Assembly (NCBI GenBank): GCA_019310665.1
Contig: JAFDDW010000181.1
Coordinates: 1-5,479, forward strand
Length of the DNA stretch: 5,479 bases
From: Deltaproteobacteria bacterium
GTDB lineage: Bacteria > Desulfobacterota > Desulfobacteria > Desulfobacterales > JAFDCJ01
Reading direction: 5' to 3'
The position numbers were made by a program, and so were the translations under genes. Below, piece by piece: positions 1 to 5,479 of the stretch. A model generated the notes under the pieces. That model had not been told where the DNA came from. It was given only the letters and a program-made list of their open reading frames with translations, and did no database searches. Numbering within the stretch: position 1 is the stretch's first letter; every line of letters begins with the position of its first letter.

Positions 1-165
1 CTCGTGCATAAGGGAGCGTAACACCGAACAGAACCCCGATATAAACAAGGCATCGTGAAAAATGCAATAGTTAGGATCATATTCACCACCTTCAAGCTGT
101 TCGATGTAACGCTCCCTAAGGCACTCAAACAGTCACACGCGCACGAATCGGATCACCTCCAAAGC
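1..165 (-). pseudogene. Weak open frame interrupted by one TGA, possibly a broken or mis-sequenced gene start; unrecognised
   Basis: On the minus strand one frame is open from after a TAG at 168-166 to the left edge, apart from a TGA at 135-133. After the TGA it reads LFECLRERYIEQLEGG, then EYDPNYCIFHDALFISGF, to the edge, a composition like ordinary protein. Upstream lies GGAGGTGAT (160-152), a perfect Shine-Dalgarno sequence, 11 bases before a GTG at 144-142 in this frame, but that GTG gives only three codons before the TGA. No other standard start lies between the TGA and the TTG at 48-46. I do not recognise the product. The same stretch carries a large inverted repeat, which is unusual inside a gene and argues for non-coding DNA. 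It may equally be intergenic sequence that is open by chance. Confidence 0.2.
4..124. repeat. Large imperfect inverted repeat, 28-base arms with 65-base centre
   Basis: Arms 4-31 and 97-124 are complementary at 24 of 28 positions, with an unbroken 9-base run (AGGGAGCGT, 11-19, against 109-117) and an unbroken 7-base run (25-31 against 97-103). One further pair is G-U on the minus-strand RNA. This is far beyond chance for such a short stretch. It could be a folded RNA, a palindromic repeat element or the end of a small mobile element. The core motifs of an integron attC site were not found. The left window edge is only 3 bases away, so the full extent is unknown. Confidence 0.55.
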
Positions 166-193
166 CTATCCTTGTATGCAACTTGGGCTTTGG
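159..193. repeat. Small inverted repeat downstream of the protease gene
   Basis: CCAAAGCC (159-166) and GGCTTTGG (186-193) are perfect 8-base complements with a 19-base loop, and one or two wobble or Watson-Crick pairs can extend the stem inward. No T-run follows on either strand. On the minus strand it comes just after the long hairpin, so it could be a second 3' structure. The 3' arm on the minus strand overlaps the GGAGG motif at 160-156 by two bases, so folding might hide part of that site. Confidence 0.35.
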
Positions 194-197
194 GCAT

Positions 198-250
198 ATA
201 ATTCTTGCCCTTCAAACCCCGCATGGCGGGATTTGAAGGGCAAGAATTAT
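198..250 (-). terminator. Long hairpin at the 3' end of the Lon-like protease gene, probable terminator or mRNA-stabilising structure
   Basis: Bases 198-216 and 232-250 form a perfect 19-base-pair stem. After one C/A mismatch (217/231), CCCGC (218-222) pairs with GCGGG (226-230) around a 3-base loop. The stem contains the protease stop codon TAA (249-247). On the minus strand no T-run follows the stem (the next bases are ATGCCCAAAG), so it is not a classical rho-independent terminator. On the plus strand the nearest T-run, TTTTT at 260-264, is about 10 bases beyond the stem. The position at the gene end argues for termination or protection of the 3' end. A dispersed palindromic repeat is the main alternative. 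Confidence 0.55.
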
Positions 251-2643
251 TCTAATTCCTTTTTCAGCTGCAGTGACCTTTTAACGTAATGCGCTAATTT
301 TTTCTGGACGGCACCGTAAACCGTTCCGTCCGGATAGTTGCCGTTTTTATCCGCTTTGCCCGCCGGCATGCCGGTCAGGATCTCAATACCTTCTGCCACC
401 GTTGAAACCTGATAGACATGGAATTTGCGCTTTTTAACGGCGTCGATGACTTCTTTTCTGAGCATGAGATTTTTTACGTTGGCCTTAGGTATCATCACAC
501 CCTGTCTGCCGGTCAGCTCGTTGGTTTTGCAAACTTCGAAAAATCCTTCGACTTTGTGGTTGACGCCGCCGATGGCCTGGATTTTGCCCTTCTGGTTGAT
601 CGAACCGCTGACGGCAATTTCCTGTTTGATGGGAATACCCGACAGACTGGAAATAATGGCATACAATTCGGTGGACGACGCACTGTCGCCGTCGATGCCG
701 CTGTAGCTTTGTTCAAAGGTAATGCTGATCGACAGGTTCAGGGGGTAATTTTGGGCAAACGTTCGGCCCATATAGCCCGAGAGAATCAGCACGCCTTTAT
801 CATGGGTCTTGCCGCTTAATTTTGATTCCCGTTCGACATTAATCACACCGTCTTTGCCCATAAAGGTTTCGGCGGTTATGCGAACCGGGCGTCCGAAGGA
901 AAAACTGCCAATCTGATAAACGGCCAGGGCGTTGACCTGGCCGACAACCTCGCCCGCCACATCGATCATGATGGTGTTATCCAGATAAGATTCGTGTGTT
1001 TTTTCTTCGTAAAGGTTGTAGCGGAAGCGATGTTCGCTAAAGGCTTTGACGACATATTTATCGGAAATAAGCCGGGCCTTGCTTTTACGGGCCCAGTAGT
1101 CGGATTCCTTTAAAACGCCCAGCAGGGGGCCGAAGCGAATCGAGAGTTTATTCTTATCGGATACGTATTTTTCGCCATATTCTACAATGGTCGCCACGCC
1201 CTTGGGCGTGAACGGCAACAGGTTTTCTTCATTACAAACCCGGGCAATAAAGCGGGCGTATTGTTGAACCGTGTCATCGTTTCTCTCCACTTCGTAGTCA
1301 AAATCGGCCCTGACTTTGAATATCTTGTTAAAGCGGGGATCATAATCTTGGAGTACTTCAAAATCGTCATAGCTGCCCAGCAATACAACCTTTACTTCCA
1401 GCGGAATCGGCGCCGGTCGCAGGGAAACCGTTCCGAAACCGGCTTCCTCGGCAATGTCTTCGATGGGAAGATATTTGGCCTGCAAGGCGCGTTTGAGTGC
1501 TTCCCAGACATAGGGGTGCATCATTAAGGATTCCATGTCCATTATCAGGAAGCCGCCGTTGGCATTTAAGAGAGATCCGGCCTTGACCATGGTAAAGTCG
1601 GTGGTGACGGTTCCCATGTAGGCCCGTTTTTCGATCCGCCCCATGACATTGTGATAGGTGGGGTTGGTTTCAAAGATGACCGGTGCGCCTTTGGCCGGCT
1701 CGCGATCCGTTAAAGCGTTTACCTGGTAGCGTTGCAGGTTGGATTTCGGCGGCAGTTTGAAAATGTTTTCTTCCTTTGAGTTTTCTTCCTCGGAGGGCAT
1801 GAAATACTGGACGTTTTCGACGATGTCCTGCTCGATTTCAGCCAAATGATTCAGAATGCTGGCGCTGTCTTTAAATTCGGACCTGATTTTTTCCAACCGG
1901 CCTCTTACAACCGAAAAGGTGACCTTATCCATCAGTTTCTCAACGTCGGTGTGCAGCGCCTGGTTTAGTTTATCGACTTCCACCGAAGCCATTTCAATTT
2001 GTTCCTGGATCCGGCGGACGCTGGCCTCAATGGCGGCCTTTTTATCATGGGGAAGTTTGTTGTAATCCTCCGGTGTCAGGGGGGTGCCGTCAATCACGGG
2101 AACCGTTTCAATCTCTTGTTCGGATTTAACGATCTGGAGGTTGGATTTGGCGGCAAACTTATCAATTTTTTGAAAGAGCCGGTTTTGTTTGTCTGAAAAT
2201 CTGGATTTTATGCCTGACAGGTGCTTGAGATAGCTTTCACCTTCAAACGCTTTGGGTAGATCCTTCTGTAAGGCTTCTACGAATTTGTTCATTTTCTTGC
2301 GGAACTGAACCGCTTTTCCGGGCGGAACCGCAATGGCCTTGGGGCGGAATTCGTCCTTGAAATTGTTTACCAGGCACCAGTCATCCGGCCGGGGCAGCGT
2401 GTTGGCGTGTTGGGACACAAGTTCCCGAACGATGGTTGATTTCCCGGTACCCTCAACTCCGGTGACAAAGATATTGTAACCGGCGCTTTTCATATTCAGC
2501 CCGAATTCGATTGCCTGAACCGCTCTTTTTTGGCCGATGACTTCATCCAGGGGTTTGATTTCCGATGTGTTCTTGAACTTAAAGATCCGATGATCGCATA
2601 CACAGCGGAGATCAGCAGCTTTTAATTCATATTTTTTCGACAT
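247..2643 (-). CDS. ATP-dependent Lon-like (LonB/YcbZ-type) AAA+ serine protease
   Basis: This is a 798-residue protease that couples ATP hydrolysis to protein degradation, probably as a cytoplasmic ring. The N-terminus carries the family block PLDEVIGQKRAVQAIEFGL (about 31-49), then GYNIFVTGVEGTGKST with Walker A at 62-70. Residues about 115-280 are charged and helical, probably coiled coil, inserted between Walker A and Walker B. Walker B is NGGFLIMDM (362-370), sensor 1 lies near VVLLGS (419-424), and DPRFNKIFKVRADFD (435-449) is a family block. The AAA lid follows at about 455-545. The Lon protease domain spans about 565-757. Its catalytic Ser is S654 in GDSAS and its Lys is K697 in GGVNHKVEGFF; the 43-residue spacing equals that of E. 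coli Lon S679/K722. There is no Lon N-terminal domain and no membrane segment, unlike archaeal LonB. Length fits the bacterial family. The ATG start is supported by a good Shine-Dalgarno sequence. All catalytic motifs are intact. Natural substrates of this family are poorly known. Confidence 0.95.
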   Translation of the reverse strand: MSKKYELKAADLRCVCDHRIFKFKNTSEIKPLDEVIGQKRAVQAIEFGLNMKSAGYNIFVTGVEGTGKSTIVRELVSQHANTLPRPDDWCLVNNFKDEFRPKAIAVPPGKAVQFRKKMNKFVEALQKDLPKAFEGESYLKHLSGIKSRFSDKQNRLFQKIDKFAAKSNLQIVKSEQEIETVPVIDGTPLTPEDYNKLPHDKKAAIEASVRRIQEQIEMASVEVDKLNQALHTDVEKLMDKVTFSVVRGRLEKIRSEFKDSASILNHLAEIEQDIVENVQYFMPSEEENSKEENIFKLPPKSNLQRYQVNALTDREPAKGAPVIFETNPTYHNVMGRIEKRAYMGTVTTDFTMVKAGSLLNANGGFLIMDMESLMMHPYVWEALKRALQAKYLPIEDIAEEAGFGTVSLRPAPIPLEVKVVLLGSYDDFEVLQDYDPRFNKIFKVRADFDYEVERNDDTVQQYARFIARVCNEENLLPFTPKGVATIVEYGEKYVSDKNKLSIRFGPLLGVLKESDYWARKSKARLISDKYVVKAFSEHRFRYNLYEEKTHESYLDNTIMIDVAGEVVGQVNALAVYQIGSFSFGRPVRITAETFMGKDGVINVERESKLSGKTHDKGVLILSGYMGRTFAQNYPLNLSISITFEQSYSGIDGDSASSTELYAIISSLSGIPIKQEIAVSGSINQKGKIQAIGGVNHKVEGFFEVCKTNELTGRQGVMIPKANVKNLMLRKEVIDAVKKRKFHVYQVSTVAEGIEILTGMPAGKADKNGNYPDGTVYGAVQKKLAHYVKRSLQLKKELE

Positions 2644-2650
2644 ATGTCGG

Positions 2651-2656
2651 CTCCTA
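2651..2656 (-). promoter_or_regulatory. Shine-Dalgarno site of the Lon-like protease
   Basis: On the minus strand TAGGAG lies 7 bases upstream of the ATG at 2643-2641. This is an optimal core and spacing, and it fixes the start of the protease gene; the family's conserved N-terminal block begins about 30 residues later, as expected. Confidence 0.85.
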
Positions 2657-2724
2657 ATTGCTTGGCAGGTTATCTTACTGGTCTCATTTTTGGGAATGTA
2701 GTGCTAATACGGTCGAAAAAATGT

Positions 2725-2769
2725 AATATAAACAATTGTTAAAATAAGCTAAATTGACTTCAATATCAA
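2725..2769 (-). promoter_or_regulatory. Candidate sigma-70 promoter region for the Lon-like protease
   Basis: The 193-base gap between the two genes is clearly richer in A and T than either gene. On the minus strand two weak sigma-70-like pairs can be drawn. One is TTGATA (2769-2764), a 17-base spacer, then TATTTT (2746-2741). The other is TTTAGC (2753-2748), a 17-base spacer, then TATATT (2730-2725). Neither matches the consensus well, and AT-rich DNA yields such pairs by chance. The gap and the lack of a visible terminator after uvrA leave both independent transcription and read-through from uvrA possible. Confidence 0.25.
2731..2740. promoter_or_regulatory. Perfect 10-base palindrome in the promoter gap, possible operator
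   Basis: AACAATTGTT is a perfect palindrome. It lies in the spacer of one candidate promoter and just downstream of the -10 of the other, where a repressor could act. It does not resemble a LexA box that I know. In such AT-rich DNA a 10-base palindrome can be chance, so this is only a candidate. Confidence 0.15.
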
Positions 2770-2836
2770 GTTCGAATATGAGGCAGAGAGCAATCTTAAT
2801 TAATTCGTACTGACTTTTGCCTTGCCTGCTATACTC

Positions 2837-5479
2837 CTAGTTGCCCTGTAAGTATTTCTTAAACCATTTGGCCGTATGGGATTTTTTAGTGGCCTTTAGT
2901 AGTTCCGGCGGTGAGCCGGAGAATACTTTGCGGCCGCCTTGGTAGCCGCCTTCGGGTCCCAGGTCGATGATAAAATCGGCTTCGCGGATGATTTCCATGT
3001 TGTGCTCGATGACGGCTACGGTATTGCCTTGATCCACCAGTTTTTGCAAAACGTCGATGAGTCGCTGAACATCGGCTATGTGCAACCCCGTGGTGGGCTC
3101 GTCGAGGATGTAAAGCGTATGTCCGTTGGATGGTTTGGCCAGCTGTTGGGCCAGTTTGATCCGCTGGGCCTCACCGCCGGACATGGTCGGGCTGGGCTGC
3201 CCCAGGCACAGATATCCCAGACCGACATCACAGACAAACTGAACCGCCCGGCGGATGGAGGGGACGGCCGTAAAAAAGCGGGCCGCCTCGGCAAAGGTCA
3301 TCTCCAGGATTTCCGATATATTCTTGCCGCGATACTGGACCGCCAGGGTCTCATTGTTGAACCGTTTTCCCCGGCAGACATCGCAGAGCACATACACATC
3401 GGGCAAAAAGCTCATCGCCACCTTCGGCCGCCCCTGGCCCTTGCAGGTGTCGCAGCGACCGTCAGCCACATTAAATGAAAAACGACCGGCGGAATACCCC
3501 CGGGCGCGGGCCGGCGGCGTCAGGGAGAATAGTTTGCGGATTTCCGATAAAAAGCCGACATAGGAGGCTGGTACGGATCGCGGTGTGCGGCCGATGGGGC
3601 TGTGGTTAACTTCCAGCACCCGCTCTATATTCTTCCAGCCCTGGATATCCTTACAATCACCGGCCGGACGACGCTGCTTCAACAGCCGGTTGCGCAAACC
3701 TTTGTAAAGCGTCTCTTTGAGCAGACTGGATTTTCCCGAGCCGGATACCCCGGTGACACCAATCAGACATCCGAGGGGAAAATTGACGTTGATGTTTTTG
3801 AGATTATGGGTCGCGGCACCCAGGACCTTGATAACGGGTCTCCGCCGATAGGGTCTCAGGCGTGATGTGATTTTTTTGGAGTGTCCGCCAAGCAGCGCGC
3901 CGGTGATGGATAAAGGGGCCTTTTTCAATTCCGCAAGTTGTCCGTAAGCCACAACCCGGCCGCCGTCCTGTCCGGCCCCGGGGCCCAGGTCAATAATCGT
4001 GTCGGCGGCCCGTATCGATTCTTCATCATGTTCAACCACCAGAATGGTATTGCCGCGGTCGCGAAGTGTCTTGAGGGCATCGATCAGAATCCGGTTGTCC
4101 CTGGCATGCAGCCCGATGGTGGGTTCATCCAGGATATAACACACTCCGGTCAGATTGGAGCCCAGCTGGGCGGCCAGACGTATCCGCTGGGCCTCGCCTC
4201 CGGAAAGGGTATCTCCGCTGCGGGCCAGGGAAAGATAGGACAATCCCAGTTGATTCAACAGGGCCAGTCGGGTCAACAATTCCGCCACAATCGGTTCGGC
4301 CACCGGATTCTCATGGGGCCTGAAGGTCATTTTTTTCAGGATTTGATAACCGTCCCGGGCCGGCTTTTGCACCAGGTCCCAGATGCCGTAATGGCCGACT
4401 TTGACGGCCAGGGCCTGGGGTTTCAGGCGACTGCCGCTGCAGCGGGGACAGATCCTGGTGCCGGCGTTGTCTTTATCCTCCGCTTCGCCGATGGTACCGA
4501 GTCCGCTGCATTGGGTACAGGCGCCCTGTTGGCTGTTAAACGAAAACAGGCGGGGATCAAGGCTTTCAAGGCCGATACCGCAGGCCGGGCAGATGCCGTG
4601 TAAACTGAACACATCTTCGTTGCGCTGACGGTTGATCACCACCAGACTGCCGCCGCCCTCGTCCAGGGCCTTGTTTACCAGGGTCTCCAGGTTTTTGGCC
4701 GGAAGGCGCCCGATAACCAGATCGATGTTGTGCTCATGATAACGGCTCAGCGCCAGGCCTTCTTTCAAAACAGTGATTTTACCGTCAATGCGGGCTTTGG
4801 TTATTCCCTTTTTCAGCGCGTGCGCAATGACTTCTTTGTGAAATCCTTTGCGGCCGAAGACTTTGGGCGCCAGCACGGTGGCTGCTTGCCGGGGATAGCG
4901 CCGGCGGATCTGGTCGACAATGGCCGTCTGGGTCTGGGCCCTCAATTGGCGGCCGCATCCCGGGCAATGCTGGACACCGAGTTTGCTGAATAAAAGTCTC
5001 AGGTAATGATAAATTTCGGTTAGGGTGGCCACCGTGGAGCGCCGGCTGGCATAGCTGGTTCGCTGTTGAATGGCCACCGTGGGGGCCAGGCCGGTGACCA
5101 GGTCGACTTCCGGCCGCTCCAATATTTTCATATACTGCCGCACATAAGGTGCCAGGCTTTCCAGATAGCGGCGCTGGCCTTCGGCAAAAAGGATATCAAA
5201 GGCCAGGGTGGATTTGCCCGAGCCGGATACACCGGTCAACACAACCAGTTGATTGTGGGGCACGGTCAGATTGATGTCCTTTAGATTATGCTCCCGGGCG
5301 CCTTTGATGGCGATGGCATCGGAGATCCCGGCAGCACTAAAAGATGCCGTTGACTCAGCAACACCGGGGGAGGAAGATGGGGGCCTTTTCAGTCGCCCCG
5401 ACTTTTTCAAATAGGCTTTTAAAAAACGGCCGGTATGGGATTTGATGTTTTTAGCGACCTCCGCCGGAGGTCCGGTTGC
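2837..5479 (-). CDS. uvrA: Excinuclease ABC subunit UvrA, tandem (double-length) form; C-terminal copy complete, 5' end outside window
   Basis: UvrA is the cytoplasmic ATPase that finds bulky DNA damage and loads UvrB in nucleotide excision repair. Numbering here takes the Leu codon TTG at 5410 as residue 1; the visible frame has 880 codons and ends at TAG. Module I: Walker A GVSGSGKST about 60-68, Q-loop Q116, cysteine pair C149/C152, UvrB-binding region about 153-273 (includes LAPKVFGRKGFHKE), zinc finger C274/C277/C298/C301, pair C321/C324, signature LSGGEAQRIRLA 402-413, Walker B ILDEPTIGLH with D428/E429, H461. Module II: Walker A about 554-562, zinc finger C653/C656/C676/C679, signature MSGGEAQRIKLA 743-754, Walker B D770/E771, H803, glycine-rich end and a SHTAKWFKKYL tail. 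Twenty-three codons before residue 1 read as a UvrA C-terminal tail (ATGPPAEVAK, SHTGRFLKAYL), so this is the second copy of a fusion. The insertion domain is nearly absent and H603 replaces the Q-loop II Gln. Family identity is certain; the fusion is strongly supported, but the first copy is not visible. Confidence 0.95.
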   Translation of the reverse strand, partial: ATGPPAEVAKNIKSHTGRFLKAYLKKSGRLKRPPSSSPGVAESTASFSAAGISDAIAIKGAREHNLKDINLTVPHNQLVVLTGVSGSGKSTLAFDILFAEGQRRYLESLAPYVRQYMKILERPEVDLVTGLAPTVAIQQRTSYASRRSTVATLTEIYHYLRLLFSKLGVQHCPGCGRQLRAQTQTAIVDQIRRRYPRQAATVLAPKVFGRKGFHKEVIAHALKKGITKARIDGKITVLKEGLALSRYHEHNIDLVIGRLPAKNLETLVNKALDEGGGSLVVINRQRNEDVFSLHGICPACGIGLESLDPRLFSFNSQQGACTQCSGLGTIGEAEDKDNAGTRICPRCSGSRLKPQALAVKVGHYGIWDLVQKPARDGYQILKKMTFRPHENPVAEPIVAELLTRLALLNQLGLSYLSLARSGDTLSGGEAQRIRLAAQLGSNLTGVCYILDEPTIGLHARDNRILIDALKTLRDRGNTILVVEHDEESIRAADTIIDLGPGAGQDGGRVVAYGQLAELKKAPLSITGALLGGHSKKITSRLRPYRRRPVIKVLGAATHNLKNINVNFPLGCLIGVTGVSGSGKSSLLKETLYKGLRNRLLKQRRPAGDCKDIQGWKNIERVLEVNHSPIGRTPRSVPASYVGFLSEIRKLFSLTPPARARGYSAGRFSFNVADGRCDTCKGQGRPKVAMSFLPDVYVLCDVCRGKRFNNETLAVQYRGKNISEILEMTFAEAARFFTAVPSIRRAVQFVCDVGLGYLCLGQPSPTMSGGEAQRIKLAQQLAKPSNGHTLYILDEPTTGLHIADVQRLIDVLQKLVDQGNTVAVIEHNMEIIREADFIIDLGPEGGYQGGRKVFSGSPPELLKATKKSHTAKWFKKYLQGN

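Noticed and set aside
150..160. GGATCACCTCC, identical to the 3' end of 16S rRNA
   Set aside because: The bases before it do not match the conserved 16S 3' region, so it is not an rRNA end. It is the complement of a strong Shine-Dalgarno on the minus strand or a chance match.
1..246. Integron attC site or CRISPR repeats
   Set aside because: The paired RYYYAAC and GTTRRRY core sites are not present in the right arrangement, and there is no series of direct repeats with spacers.
2644..2836. LexA/SOS box or intrinsic terminator in the gap between the genes
   Set aside because: No CTGT-N8-ACAG, GAAC-N4-GTTC or GGTT-type box was found, and there is no GC-rich stem with a T-run after the uvrA stop.
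3938..4603. Long plus-strand open frame of 221 codons
   Set aside because: It lies wholly antisense to conserved UvrA motifs, has no family resemblance and is a shadow of GC-rich codon usage. The same applies to the other plus-strand frames within both genes, for example 418-819 and 2939-3478.
2837..5410. Treating UvrA as an 857-residue protein starting at the TTG at 5410
   Set aside because: The TTG is a Leu codon inside a UvrA tail sequence that continues in frame to the window edge; no Shine-Dalgarno lies before it. The gene is partial at its 5' end.
2837..5410. Calling this copy UvrA2, the shorter class without a UvrB-binding domain
   Set aside because: The region with LAPKVFGRKGFHKE and the residues around it match the UvrB-binding domain; the missing part is the insertion domain instead.

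Overview
The window holds two large protein genes on the minus strand, read right to left, plus two short non-coding stretches. The organism is probably a bacterium of the Desulfobacterota (former Deltaproteobacteria). This rests on a tandem UvrA, a bacterial-type Lon-like protease and mixed base composition. It is an inference, not a proof.

Positions 5479-2837 encode the end of a very long UvrA, the damage-recognition ATPase of nucleotide excision repair. The visible part contains one nearly complete UvrA copy with two ABC ATPase modules, a UvrB-binding region and zinc-binding cysteine pairs. The reading frame does not begin at the start of that copy. It runs on without a stop to the right edge, and its first 23 codons read as the C-terminal tail of another UvrA. 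The gene therefore appears to be a head-to-tail UvrA-UvrA fusion with its N-terminal copy outside the window. The visible copy has lost almost all of the usual insertion domain and has His in place of the conserved Gln in the second Q-loop.

Positions 2836-2644 are an AT-rich 193-base gap with a clear Shine-Dalgarno sequence and weak promoter candidates for the next gene.

Positions 2643-247 encode a complete 798-residue ATP-dependent Lon-like protease, with an AAA+ module and a Ser-Lys protease domain but without the Lon N-terminal substrate domain.

Positions 1-246 hold no confident gene. They contain a long near-perfect hairpin that overlaps the protease stop codon, a second small inverted repeat, a large imperfect inverted repeat near the left edge, and a weak open frame interrupted by one TGA.

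Both genes handle damage or stress (DNA repair and protein turnover), but the gap suggests separate control, and nothing here shows that they work together.
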